Shown in pieces: positions 17,061 to 24,979 of a stretch of DNA of 64,000 nt. A program made the position numbers and the translations under genes. This DNA comes from JBBREP01 sp038202885. Lineage in GTDB: Bacteria; Actinomycetota; Acidimicrobiia; IMCC26256; PALSA-610. Each line of letters opens with the position of its first letter. Position 1 is the first letter of the stretch. The notes below the pieces were generated by a model that was not told the origin of the DNA, ran no database searches, and saw nothing but the letters and a program-made list of their open reading frames with translations. The stretch is from NCBI GenBank assembly GCA_038202885.1, contig JBBREP010000008.1:11565-75564 (forward strand), written 5' to 3'.

Positions 17061-19859
17061 GTGGTTCGCAAGGCCGCACTGTTGCTCGCCGCAATGTTGG
17101 CCATCACGTCCTGGTCGATCGCGACCGCGGGCGCGACCGGGAGTTGGTCGCTCGTGAAGTCGCCCAACGGCATCGGGCAGTTCGCGGCCCAGCTGTCCGG
17201 GGTGTCGTGCCTGAGTGCGTCGACATGCGTGGCGGTCGGCTCGATGCAGGACCCCGTCCGGCGCGAGAGCACGCTGATCGAGTCGTTCGACGGGTCGCGC
17301 TGGGTTCGCCAACCGAGCCCGAACGCGGCCGGGTTGCAGCAGAGCACGCTCGAGGCGGTCTCGTGCGCGTCGGCGAGGTCGTGCCTGGCGGTCGGCGCCT
17401 CCGGGGACGGCGCCCCCAGCAACCGGCGGCTGGCCGAACGGTGGAACGGCTTCCAATGGTCGATCGAGAACACGCCGAGCCCATCAGGCGCGGAGCAGAC
17501 CCGGTTCCACGGAGTCGCCTGCGTCACCGCCTTGAACTGCACGATCACAGGCGAAAGCATCAATGCCGCGTTCGAGTACGCGCCCCTGATCGAGCACTGG
17601 AACGGCACGGCCTGGTCGATCGCATCGACGGCCAACCCGCCCGGCGCCGCCGACGGCACCCTGTCGAGCGTCGCGTGCACCGGACCGTCGTCATGCGTCG
17701 CCGTGGGCAGCAGCAGCAACGGGACCATGATCGAGCGTTGGGATGGTTCGTCGTGGACCTTCGTGGCGAGCCCGAACGCGCCGGGCACGAACACGTCCAC
17801 GCTCAGCGACGTGAGTTGCACCGCAGCCTCGAACTGCATCGCGGTCGGCAACGCCTATTCGGACACGTCGATCGCGCCGCTGATCGAGCGGTGGAACGGC
17901 TCGACCTGGCAACGCATGTTGGCCGCCGATGACGCGCCGCTGCACGCCGTCTCGTGCGCGAGCAGCACTGATTGCATCACCGTCGGCGGCGCCGGGGACA
18001 GCTTCGCCGAGCACTACAACGGCTCCACGTGGACGACCACGTCGGTCCCGCCGAACCCGAACAACGATGACGGGTTCCTGGGTGGCGTGGCCTGCATCTC
18101 GACCACGAGCTGCACGGCCGTCGGTGGAGCGTTGAGCTTGAATCCGGGGACAACGGCGGTGGCCGACCGCTGGAACGGCTCGACCTGGTCCACGATCGCG
18201 ACGGTCGACCAGACCGGCGCCGTGCTGAGCGAGCTGACCGGCATCGCGTGTCCGGCGGAGGCGAACTGCATCGCGGTCGGCAAATACGGCGCGCAAAACG
18301 ACCAGCCGCTCGCCGAGCACTGGGACGGATCGACATGGTCGCTCCAGCAGACGCGCTCACCGGCGGGCAGCTTCACTGCCGGGTTCGCGGGCGTCGCCTG
18401 CCCGAGCCCGTCGCGTTGCCTCGCCGTCGGCCGCTATGCCAGCGATTACACAGAACATTTCCAACCGCTGGCCGAGATCTGGAACGGCAGTACGTGGTCA
18501 CTCCAGACGGCGCGCAAACCGACCGGTGTTGTTACCTCGGCGCTGAACGCAGTCTCATGCCCGTCGACGACTGTGTGCTTCGCGGTCGGCTCGTCGACCA
18601 CGTCGGAGACCCAGCATGGACTCGTCGAACGTTGGAACGGCAGTACGTGGTCGATCCAGACGATCGCACCGCTTCCCGGCAGTGGCACCAGCACCTTGTC
18701 CAGCATCACCTGTGTGACCACGTCGAACTGCATCGCGGTCGGCGCGTACGACTGGTCCGACTCGAGCGGCCCTCGTTCGCTCATCGAGCGCTGGAACGGC
18801 CACACGTGGACGATGCAAGCCAGTCCGGACTTCGGCATCGTGCTGAATTCGGTCACGTGCACCAGCGCGAGCAACTGCTTCTCGGTCGGGTCCGGGCTCG
18901 GCGTCGGCGCTCCCCCAATTGCACATTGGAACGGCACGGCCTGGGCCTCGCAGTCGAGCACGGTCAACAAGGACAGAGTCCACTTCCTCCACGGGGTCGC
19001 CTGCATCAGCGCGAACGACTGCAACGCCGTCGGCGCCGAATCAGAGAGGGACTACCTGTTCCCAGTCGGCTTCGTCGACCACTGGAACGGCACGACCTGG
19101 TCCGAAGCGCCGCTGCTACCGGTACCGCCGACACTCGACTCCGCCACTGTCGCGAGCGTCGCATGCATCGCGGGACAATGCACGGCCGTCGGCGGCGCCA
19201 GCAGCGTTGCCTACGGCGGAAGCGTCACGTACGTCGTGCAGTCGGCGAGACTCGCGACCCCGCCGGGCGCCCCGACGTTGACCGGGATCAGGAGCGGGAA
19301 CGCGTGGGTGTCGGTGGCATGGAGCGCACCGTCATCGTCGGGATCGTCAGCGATCTCGAGCTACGTCGTCACGACCAGCCCGGGCGGCCAGACAATCACG
19401 GTCCCGGCCACCGCGCGACGAGCCGTGGTACCGGTACCGAACGGCACGACCCAGACCGCGCACGTGCAGGCCGTCAACGACGCGGGTCCAGGTGATCCGT
19501 CGAACGATTCAACGACGTTCACTCCCGCGGTGTCGACGATCACGGTCACGACCCAATACAACGCCACCGACAACACGCGGCTGTTGAAGAACGCGACGTA
19601 CTTCGGCCAGAACGCCGTAGACGCGCAACGCACGTCGGTCGGGATCATCGCCTACATCGTCGGACTCGTGCACTCGCCGACCATGACACCCGTCGCACCG
19701 CCGGTGAGCACCGGGCCGAACAGCTACACGACGCCGTGGTCGGCGGGCGACCAGGGCGCCCTGGTCAGCGTGATGCGCCAATACAGCCTGACACCGTCGG
19801 AAACGCAGTACTTCAGCACGCAACTCATCGGCTACCTCCTCGCCGTCGGAGGCAACTGA
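17061..19859 (+). CDS. Secreted 14-repeat AVG propeller protein with Fn3 and shared C-terminal module
   Basis: GTG 17061, with GGGAGG four bases upstream, starts a 932-aa protein with a signal peptide (RKAALLLAAMLAITSWSIAT). Fourteen repeats follow, each with a paired-cysteine turn such as GVSCLSASTCVAVG and a WNGSTW strand. This is exactly twice the seven in the gene at 5670-6851, which suggests two stacked seven-bladed propellers. An Fn3 domain (APTLTGIRSGNAWVSVAWSA) comes next, then the module with NAVDAQRTSVGIIAYIVGL and an end PSETQYFSTQLIGYLLAVGG N. In this copy the cysteine of the last helix is a serine. It sits beside the beta-helix gene with the same tail, in divergent orientation. 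Catalytic residues are not seen. Confidence 0.87.
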   Translation: MVRKAALLLAAMLAITSWSIATAGATGSWSLVKSPNGIGQFAAQLSGVSCLSASTCVAVGSMQDPVRRESTLIESFDGSRWVRQPSPNAAGLQQSTLEAVSCASARSCLAVGASGDGAPSNRRLAERWNGFQWSIENTPSPSGAEQTRFHGVACVTALNCTITGESINAAFEYAPLIEHWNGTAWSIASTANPPGAADGTLSSVACTGPSSCVAVGSSSNGTMIERWDGSSWTFVASPNAPGTNTSTLSDVSCTAASNCIAVGNAYSDTSIAPLIERWNGSTWQRMLAADDAPLHAVSCASSTDCITVGGAGDSFAEHYNGSTWTTTSVPPNPNNDDGFLGGVACISTTSCTAVGGALSLNPGTTAVADRWNGSTWSTIATVDQTGAVLSELTGIACPAEANCIAVGKYGAQNDQPLAEHWDGSTWSLQQTRSPAGSFTAGFAGVACPSPSRCLAVGRYASDYTEHFQPLAEIWNGSTWSLQTARKPTGVVTSALNAVSCPSTTVCFAVGSSTTSETQHGLVERWNGSTWSIQTIAPLPGSGTSTLSSITCVTTSNCIAVGAYDWSDSSGPRSLIERWNGHTWTMQASPDFGIVLNSVTCTSASNCFSVGSGLGVGAPPIAHWNGTAWASQSSTVNKDRVHFLHGVACISANDCNAVGAESERDYLFPVGFVDHWNGTTWSEAPLLPVPPTLDSATVASVACIAGQCTAVGGASSVAYGGSVTYVVQSARLATPPGAPTLTGIRSGNAWVSVAWSAPSSSGSSAISSYVVTTSPGGQTITVPATARRAVVPVPNGTTQTAHVQAVNDAGPGDPSNDSTTFTPAVSTITVTTQYNATDNTRLLKNATYFGQNAVDAQRTSVGIIAYIVGLVHSPTMTPVAPPVSTGPNSYTTPWSAGDQGALVSVMRQYSLTPSETQYFSTQLIGYLLAVGGN

Positions 19860-19917
19860 GCCGCGACCTCGACACCCCTGGGGTCATGGGGTGGCGCTTG
19901 GTGCGTGAACCGTTCGC

Positions 19918-20541
19918 TCAGAGTTCGGGTGCGACGTTGGCGAATGCGTGCTCGCGGTCGCTGGTCGTCTGGCTCGGTTCGGCCGTGTTCGCACCCTTGA
20001 CGACGTAGTCGACCGCGAACTCGCTCCTCACGTTGCCAGCGTCGTCGAGCATCCAGACGGGGGCCATCCGTCGCGGCACTGCGACAACGCCGGGCTCGTC
20101 GTAGGTGCCTAAGAGCTTGTCCCAAATCGGGCTCGTCACACCGAAGTTGCGCATCGGTGCACCGAAGTGGTGGTGCAAGTGGTTGCGACGCGCCCATCGG
20201 CTGTAGCGGTTGGTCGGCGGGTGCGTGTGCGTGCGGCGATGGGCGACCTCGTAGCCGAAGTACATCGTGAGCATTCCCGAGGTGAACGCGATGGCCCAGC
20301 GCCGACCCGCAATCGACGCAGCCAGCGGGTAGGTGACCAAGGTCGTGCCGGCCGCCGAGGCGAGCTTCTTCGACCCAGGAGAGAAGTAGGTCACGTCGGC
20401 GTGATGTTTGAGGTGTTCGGTCGATGCCAGACCCCGGCCGCGCAGCGCATGCATGGCGAAGCGGTGCAGGCCGTACTCGGCCACCGTCCACGAGGCGGCA
20501 CCCGCAACGAGCGCTCCGGCACGACTTCGCACGACCTGCAT
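19918..20541 (-). CDS. Fatty acid hydroxylase superfamily membrane protein
   Basis: The 207-aa protein has the histidine clusters of the fatty acid hydroxylase/sterol desaturase superfamily: HRFAMHA near the N-terminus, HLKHHADV, then HRRTHTH and HLHHHFGAP. These should bind a di-iron centre for lipid hydroxylation or desaturation. Hydrophobic stretches (GTTLVTYPLAASIAG, WAIAFTSGMLTMYFG) separate them, as expected for a membrane enzyme. ATG 20541 starts MQVVRSRAGALVAGAASWTV; the open frame upstream is arginine-rich and belongs to the antisense of the neighbouring gene. Its substrate could be a fatty acid or a carotenoid-like lipid. It is convergent with the propeller gene ending at 19859. Confidence 0.8.
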   Translation of the reverse strand: MQVVRSRAGALVAGAASWTVAEYGLHRFAMHALRGRGLASTEHLKHHADVTYFSPGSKKLASAAGTTLVTYPLAASIAGRRWAIAFTSGMLTMYFGYEVAHRRTHTHPPTNRYSRWARRNHLHHHFGAPMRNFGVTSPIWDKLLGTYDEPGVVAVPRRMAPVWMLDDAGNVRSEFAVDYVVKGANTAEPSQTTSDREHAFANVAPEL

Positions 20542-20573
20542 ACCGTCAGCTTCGCACAATCGAACGCCGCGGT

Positions 20574-21533
20574 TCACGTGTAGTAGTGCACGGCGAGGCC
20601 TGCGAGCGTCACTGCGCCGAGCAATGCGACCGCGCCGAACGACACGACAACCCGGAACGCACGCCCGCCAGCCTCGCGTCCGACCGCCAGGACGAACAGC
20701 GCGATACACGGAAACAGGTATCGGCCTTGCAAGTCGTCGATACGCGACGCGCCCACCGTGTTCCAACCCGCGTACGCCAGCAGTAGCACCGCCAACCCAA
20801 TCAGCGCCCCGATCGCCGTCGCCGACACAACGGTGGCCTGGCCTGCGGCGTTGCGCGCCGATGGTCGCCCGACGGCGGCCACGATCGCGGCCACAAGCGC
20901 GACTGCGGTGACGCCGACGAAAATATTCGAGGGCTTCCATGCGGGCGTTGCCAACAACATCTCGTGTCCGATCCGAAGCCCCGACTTCGCCGCCGTCGAC
21001 GCGATCGCCTTGACGAACGCGACGGGGTGCGACGCGACAAACCGCAGTTGGCGGCCGCTGTCGATGTTCGCGACTCCCTCCGGTGCGACATACACGCCCT
21101 GCGCGTAGTGGTTCCACAGCGCGGCGACCGCGAGTCCCGCGGCGCCGACGGAACACCACAACAACCTGCGGCCTGGCGCACGCGGGCGCAATACGGCCGG
21201 CACAAGCAGGAGCAACAAGAGCACATACGGCGGCTTGGCAAGGCCGATTGCGACTGCGATGGCGAATCCCTCTGCCACCAGTCCGCGCGGCAGCGCGGCC
21301 GTCGCGTCAACCGTGACCATGCGTAGTGCATACGCGGATGCCAGCAGGCACAGCGCGAGCGTGATGCCGTCGGCCGACACGGTCGCAGCTTGAAACAACG
21401 AAACCGGCATGAGCGCGAGCGTCGCCACCAGCCACGCGCGATCCGGCATGTGGTGCATGGCCCGAGTCACGAGCGCGATGTAGAGACCGAGCCCAGCGGC
21501 TCGCGCGAGCCAGAGCATGGCGAGGGTTGAGAG
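20574..21533 (-). CDS. C-terminal part of frameshifted DUF2142-like membrane protein
   Basis: This frame supplies the membrane-spanning remainder of the protein begun at 21970. It starts near LSTLAMLWLARAAGLGLYIALV and has eight or so hydrophobic segments (WLVATLALMPVSLFQAATVS, GFAIAVAIGLAKPPYVLLLL, ALIGLAVLLLAYAGWNTVG, FPCIALFVLAVG). The motif LMPVSLFQAATVSADG is typical of the DUF2142 family, thought to be glycosyltransferase-like polytopic proteins of the cell envelope. Upstream of 21533 the same frame yields implausible arginine-rich sequence. Adding one base at 21533-21535 joins GRSLA directly to LSTLAML. Confidence 0.75.
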   Translation of the reverse strand, partial: LSTLAMLWLARAAGLGLYIALVTRAMHHMPDRAWLVATLALMPVSLFQAATVSADGITLALCLLASAYALRMVTVDATAALPRGLVAEGFAIAVAIGLAKPPYVLLLLLLVPAVLRPRAPGRRLLWCSVGAAGLAVAALWNHYAQGVYVAPEGVANIDSGRQLRFVASHPVAFVKAIASTAAKSGLRIGHEMLLATPAWKPSNIFVGVTAVALVAAIVAAVGRPSARNAAGQATVVSATAIGALIGLAVLLLAYAGWNTVGASRIDDLQGRYLFPCIALFVLAVGREAGGRAFRVVVSFGAVALLGAVTLAGLAVHYYT

Positions 21534-21970
21534 GCGAGCGATCGCCCTATGCGAATCCCGGCGGACGCGCCGACGTAGGCGATCGGGGAATAGGACGCGG
21601 TCGCTGCGAACGGGATGAACTCTTCGCGCCCGCTCGGCGTTGCATCTCCCAGATGAAGCAACGCCTTGGCCGAATCGTGCGTTCTCTCGCTTGTGAACTT
21701 CAGGACCGCGATGTCTGTGTAGAGCCAGATCGGGAGGAGCCCGCCATGCGTGGAGACCCCGTTGGACCCCGTGCCGCTCGGGCTGATGAGCGTGCCGCCC
21801 GATATCTGCCACGCTCGGGCGAAGTGGTCGCCCTCGTCGTATCCGCCAAACGCCGGATTGAGCAGCACTGCCGTGAGCCCGATCACACACGCGACGACGA
21901 CGAAACTTGCACGAGGCCGCGCGATGATCTGGTCGCGCATTTCCCGCCAGCGCGACGGCGGTAGCGCCAT
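21467..21970 (-). CDS. N-terminal part of frameshifted DUF2142-like membrane protein
   Basis: The product begins MALPPSRWREMRDQIIARPR, has one membrane segment (SFVVVACVIGLTAVLLNPAF), then an extracytoplasmic loop beginning GGYDEGDHFARAWQISGG. The D-E-x-x-H-F-x-R-A motif is characteristic of DUF2142. The frame is correct until GIRIGRSLA, after which 20 or so residues are out of frame before a stop at 21467. The full protein would be about 490 residues, normal for the family. ATG 21937 is an alternative start. Confidence 0.72.
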   Translation of the reverse strand: MALPPSRWREMRDQIIARPRASFVVVACVIGLTAVLLNPAFGGYDEGDHFARAWQISGGTLISPSGTGSNGVSTHGGLLPIWLYTDIAVLKFTSERTHDSAKALLHLGDATPSGREEFIPFAATASYSPIAYVGASAGIRIGRSLASQPSPCSGSREPLGSVSTSRS

Positions 21971-22077
21971 CGGCTCAAGCTAATGGTCATCCAACCGCGA
22001 CCGATCGCCTTCGCATTGTGACGTCGATGGTCGGGATCGCGGTGTTCGTCGATCGAGACAAGATGCTCATTGTTGGT

Positions 22078-23469
22078 TCACCTCGTGGTCGTTGGGGCGG
22101 GGGTTTGCGCGCAGGTCGCGGCGTAGCCGCCGTAGACATCGGCGACGGTCGCGAAGCCGCGCGATCGCAGGAGCGATGCAGCGGTGGCGGATCGATAGCC
22201 GCCGGCGCAGTACACGACGGTCGGTTGGGCGGCTTCGAGTTCGCCGAGCCGGTCGAGCAGGGTCGGCAGCGGCAGGTTGATGGAGCCCTCGATTGCGCCC
22301 CCGGCAACTTCGTTGGGGTTGCGGACGTCGACGATTTTCAGGTTCGGCGTGGCGTGTCGCCACTCATCGAGTTCGGTGGCGGTGACTCTGGGTGCTTGTT
22401 GGGCGAGTTCGGGGTGGTCGATGAGGAGCTGGTTGATGTTGTCGAGTGCGCCGACGACGTTGTCGAACCCGATGCGCGCAAGCCGGATGCGAGCTTCGTT
22501 CTCGCGTCCTGGTTCGGTGACGAGCACGACTGCTTGGCCGGGGCGCAGGACATCGCCGGCGTATTCGGCGAAGCGACCATCGAGGCCGACGTTGACCGAG
22601 CCGCGCAGATGGCCCGAAGCGAAAATGTCTGCCGGCCGCCCATCGATGAGGGCCGCACCGTCGTGCTGGTAGCCCAGCGCGAGTTCGAGGTCGATCCGAC
22701 GCGTCTCACTGTGGTCGTCGAGCAGGGCACGGTCTCGACGGTTGGAGTCCGCGGCGAATGCGAAATACAGCGGTGCGACCGACTGATCTTGGGTGACGGC
22801 TTCGACGAACGCCGCTTCGGTCATCGGCGCGAGCGCGTAGTTAGTGCGTCGTTGTTCGCCGATCGTCGACTGCGACGCGGTCGACAGGTTCTTGCCGCAC
22901 GCCGATCCGGCGCCGTGCGCTGGGTAGACACGGGTCGCGTCGGGAAGGCTGAGCAGTTGGTCGTGGATCGATCGGTACAGGCGCCGCGCGAGATCATCGG
23001 CGCTCCAACCGACCGAGGTCAGCAGGTCGGGGCGGCCGACGTCACCGATGAACAGGGTGTCGCCGGTCAACACGCCCCACGGTTGCGGATCGTCGGCGTG
23101 TTCCCACACGACGATCGAAATCGATTCCGGGGTGTGGCCCGGTGTGTGGCGGATCTCGAGGGTGACCTCGCCCAGCGAGAGACGCTGGCCGTCGGCCATT
23201 GGCTCGATGGCGAAATCAGCGCGGGCTTGGTCGCCGTAGGAGATGACGGCGCCGGTCGCCTCGGCGAGTTCGAGGTGACCCGAGAGGAAGTCGGCGTGGA
23301 AGTGCGTCTCGAGGACGCGCTCAATCTTCAACCCGAGGCGTTGCGCGTCGGCGATGTACTGCGAGACATCGCGCTGCGGATCGACCACAACCGCGCGCCC
23401 CGTGGTCGCATCACCGATCAGGTAGCTGAACAACGACAGGCACCCGAGTTCGTACTGTTGGAAGATCAT
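22078..23469 (-). CDS. Persulfide dioxygenase-rhodanese (CstB/ETHE1-like)
   Basis: The 463-aa protein joins a metallo-beta-lactamase-fold persulfide dioxygenase (residues 1-250) to two rhodanese domains. The metal motif THFHADFLSGH, the loop HTPGHTPES, GDTLFIGDVGRPDL and PAHGAGSACG match the ETHE1/CstB group. The last rhodanese has the active loop VVYCAGGYRSATAA with its cysteine; the middle one lacks an obvious catalytic Cys. The expected chemistry is oxidation of low-molecular-weight persulfide to sulfite and thiosulfate in the cytosol. ATG 23469 is set by GGGAGG eight bases upstream. It lies 40 bp downstream of the CstR-like repressor on the same strand, so the two probably share a transcript and are induced by sulfane sulfur. 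Confidence 0.9.
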   Translation of the reverse strand: MIFQQYELGCLSLFSYLIGDATTGRAVVVDPQRDVSQYIADAQRLGLKIERVLETHFHADFLSGHLELAEATGAVISYGDQARADFAIEPMADGQRLSLGEVTLEIRHTPGHTPESISIVVWEHADDPQPWGVLTGDTLFIGDVGRPDLLTSVGWSADDLARRLYRSIHDQLLSLPDATRVYPAHGAGSACGKNLSTASQSTIGEQRRTNYALAPMTEAAFVEAVTQDQSVAPLYFAFAADSNRRDRALLDDHSETRRIDLELALGYQHDGAALIDGRPADIFASGHLRGSVNVGLDGRFAEYAGDVLRPGQAVVLVTEPGRENEARIRLARIGFDNVVGALDNINQLLIDHPELAQQAPRVTATELDEWRHATPNLKIVDVRNPNEVAGGAIEGSINLPLPTLLDRLGELEAAQPTVVYCAGGYRSATAASLLRSRGFATVADVYGGYAATCAQTPAPTTTR

Positions 23470-23509
23470 CGTTGGTACCTCCCGGCAACATGTTGCCGAT
23501 ATGCCGACA

Positions 23510-23812
23510 TCACGCGAGTTTAAGGAACATCTGCTGCACGTCAGCGATGTCGTAACCCGCGGCTGCGGACCGCTCGGGGTCCTCGACGCACGACGTGAGC
23601 CCGGCGGAAACGAGTAGGAAACCGACCTTTGCGAGCGCCTTGTTCGCGGCGGCGATCTGCGTGACAACCTCTCGGCAGTCACGACCATCCGCGATCATCT
23701 GCGAGACGCCCCGCACCTGGCCCTCGACCTTGCGCAGCCGACGTTGAACGTCGGCAATCGTGGACGGGTCGAACTCCATCCCTGGTGACTTCTGCACGCG
23801 TGTGTCGGTCAT
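23510..23812 (-). CDS. cstR: CsoR/FrmR-family persulfide-sensing repressor, CstR-like
   Basis: The 100-aa protein is an all-helical DUF156 (CsoR/FrmR) repressor (VQRRLRKVEGQVRGVSQMIA). It has cysteines at C46 (DGRDCREVV) and C75 (GLTSCVED), 29 residues apart as in both CsoR and CstR. The histidine that copper-sensing CsoR carries four residues before the second cysteine is a glycine here. Two cysteines without that histidine is the CstR pattern, in which sulfide or persulfide cross-links the pair and releases DNA. The start is ATG 23812. Two palindromic operators lie between it and the divergent exporter gene, and its neighbours are sulfur genes, so I am confident of the sulfur-sensing subtype. 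Confidence 0.88.
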   Translation of the reverse strand: MTDTRVQKSPGMEFDPSTIADVQRRLRKVEGQVRGVSQMIADGRDCREVVTQIAAANKALAKVGFLLVSAGLTSCVEDPERSAAAGYDIADVQQMFLKLA

Positions 23813-23827
23813 CGCCACACTATACCG

Positions 23828-23843
23828 ATACCCCCACGGGTAT
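23828..23843. promoter_or_regulatory. CstR-type operator 1
   Basis: ATACCCCCACGGGTAT is an inverted repeat (ATACCC...GGGTAT), matching the known CstR operator form with C-tract/G-tract half sites. It lies 16 bp upstream of the repressor start and within the divergent promoter region shared with the TauE gene. Confidence 0.75.
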
Positions 23844-23850
23844 GCAAGTC

Positions 23851-23864
23851 TACCCCCGGGGGTA
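23851..23864. promoter_or_regulatory. CstR-type operator 2
   Basis: TACCCCCGGGGGTA is a perfect 14-bp palindrome, 12 bp upstream of the GTG of the TauE gene and 23 bp (two helical turns) from operator 1, centre to centre about 22 bp. Occupancy would block both divergent promoters. Confidence 0.78.
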
Positions 23865-23876
23865 TAGGGTGAGCAT

Positions 23877-24626
23877 GTGGATTTCGTTGAGTACATTCTC
23901 GCTGGCCTTGGAGTCGGGCTCGTGTTCGGCATGTTCGGTGCCGGTGGGTCCGCGTTCGCCACACCAGTGCTGGCCGTACTCGGCGTTCCAGGCCTGTTGG
24001 CGGTCGCGTCACCGTTGCCCGCAATGGTGCCCGCCGCGTTCGTCGGCGCGCGACGGTTCCTGCGCGCCGGAAACCTCGACCGGCGCGTCGCCCGCCTCGC
24101 CATACTCGGCGGTGTTCCCGGCACCATCCTGGGCGCGCTGGCGTCTCGGCTCGTCGGCGGCGACCGACTGCTCGTCGTGTCAGGCCTGCTGCTCTTCGGC
24201 ATCGGCGTCCGGCTCGTACTCCCCGACACTGCCGGTGCTGCGGGGCGCGCCGCTGACCGGCGCGACAGCGTGGCAACCGTGCTCGGTTGGTCGTTCCTCG
24301 TCGGCGTGCTGACCGGCCTGCTCGCCAATGGCGGAGGTTTCCTTCTCGTGCCGGTCTTTGTCCTGGTGCTCGGTCTGACGGCGGTCGAGGCGGCCGGCAC
24401 CTCCATGGTCGCCGTCGGCATCCTGACGATCCCCACGCTCGCGACCCACTGGGCGCTCGGCCATATCGATTGGACCGTCGCGACAGGATTCGCCATTGGA
24501 CTCATCCCGGCCTCGATGCTCGGCGCCCGTCTGGCGCAACGCCTCCCCGCAGCGCGAGCCCGCATGGCATTCGGCGTGATGCTGGTCGTGTTCTCGATCT
24601 GGTTCCTCTACCGCCGACTCGCCTGA
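23877..24626 (+). CDS. TauE/SafE-family sulfite/anion exporter
   Basis: The 249-aa protein has about eight hydrophobic segments in two halves. Each half starts with a TauE signature (GVGLVFGMFGAGGSAFATPV and GVLTGLLANGGGFLLVPVFV). The family exports sulfite, sulfoacetate or related anions across the cytoplasmic membrane. The start is GTG 23877, reading MDFVEYILAG. It is transcribed divergently from the CstR-like repressor across two operators. This fits removal of the sulfite made by the persulfide dioxygenase encoded on the other side. Length is normal for the family. Confidence 0.88.
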   Translation: MDFVEYILAGLGVGLVFGMFGAGGSAFATPVLAVLGVPGLLAVASPLPAMVPAAFVGARRFLRAGNLDRRVARLAILGGVPGTILGALASRLVGGDRLLVVSGLLLFGIGVRLVLPDTAGAAGRAADRRDSVATVLGWSFLVGVLTGLLANGGGFLLVPVFVLVLGLTAVEAAGTSMVAVGILTIPTLATHWALGHIDWTVATGFAIGLIPASMLGARLAQRLPAARARMAFGVMLVVFSIWFLYRRLA

Positions 24627-24641
24627 CTGGCGTGCGTCCTG

Positions 24642-24655
24642 TACCCCTAGGGGTA
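24642..24655. promoter_or_regulatory. CstR-type operator 3
   Basis: TACCCCTAGGGGTA is a perfect 14-bp palindrome in the 108-bp gap between the TauE gene and the DUF2892 gene. It carries the same half site as operators 1 and 2, so the downstream pair probably has its own sulfur-responsive promoter. Confidence 0.78.
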
Positions 24656-24734
24656 TGACCTTTGGCCCTAGTGATCCCGTTCCCATCGCCGTACGGTGAA
24701 AGCAACGAAGGACGACGACACGAAGGAGTCCGAG

Positions 24735-24950
24735 ATGCACAAGAACATGGGCGACACCGACCGCTTGGTCAGAGGCGCTGCCGCGGTATTGCTTCTGTTG
24801 GCGGCATGGGCCCTCGGGTTCGCCACGATCGGCGGCGTCGTCGCCGTCGTGTTGGCAATTGTGATGGCCGTCACCGCGTCCGTCGCGGTCTGCCCGCTGT
24901 ACATGCCGTTCCACATCAGGACGGATCACCGTTCGGTGCACGCTCACTGA
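24735..24950 (+). CDS. DUF2892 (YgaP-like) small membrane protein
   Basis: The 71-aa protein has MGDTDRLVRGAAAVLLLLAA followed by a second hydrophobic helix (GVVAVVLAIVMAVTASVAVC). This two-helix hairpin with a conserved N-terminal DRxxR motif is the DUF2892/YgaP membrane domain, often fused to or encoded beside rhodaneses. It ends CPLYMPFHIRTDHRSVHAH. ATG 24735 has the ribosome site GAAGGAG. It follows operator 3, so it is a likely CstR target; its exact role in sulfur transfer is not established. Confidence 0.85.
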   Translation: MHKNMGDTDRLVRGAAAVLLLLAAWALGFATIGGVVAVVLAIVMAVTASVAVCPLYMPFHIRTDHRSVHAH

Positions 24951-24979
24951 CATCACCAACCTGAGGACGCGGAGACCAC

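Noticed and set aside
5670..19859. Regular repeats as a possible CRISPR array
   Set aside because: The periodicity is about 150 bp, in coding frame, and encodes propeller blades; no short identical repeats with variable spacers exist.
22018..23523. 501-codon plus-strand frame over the persulfide dioxygenase gene
   Set aside because: The opposite strand encodes all metal-site and rhodanese motifs, with a strong ribosome site.
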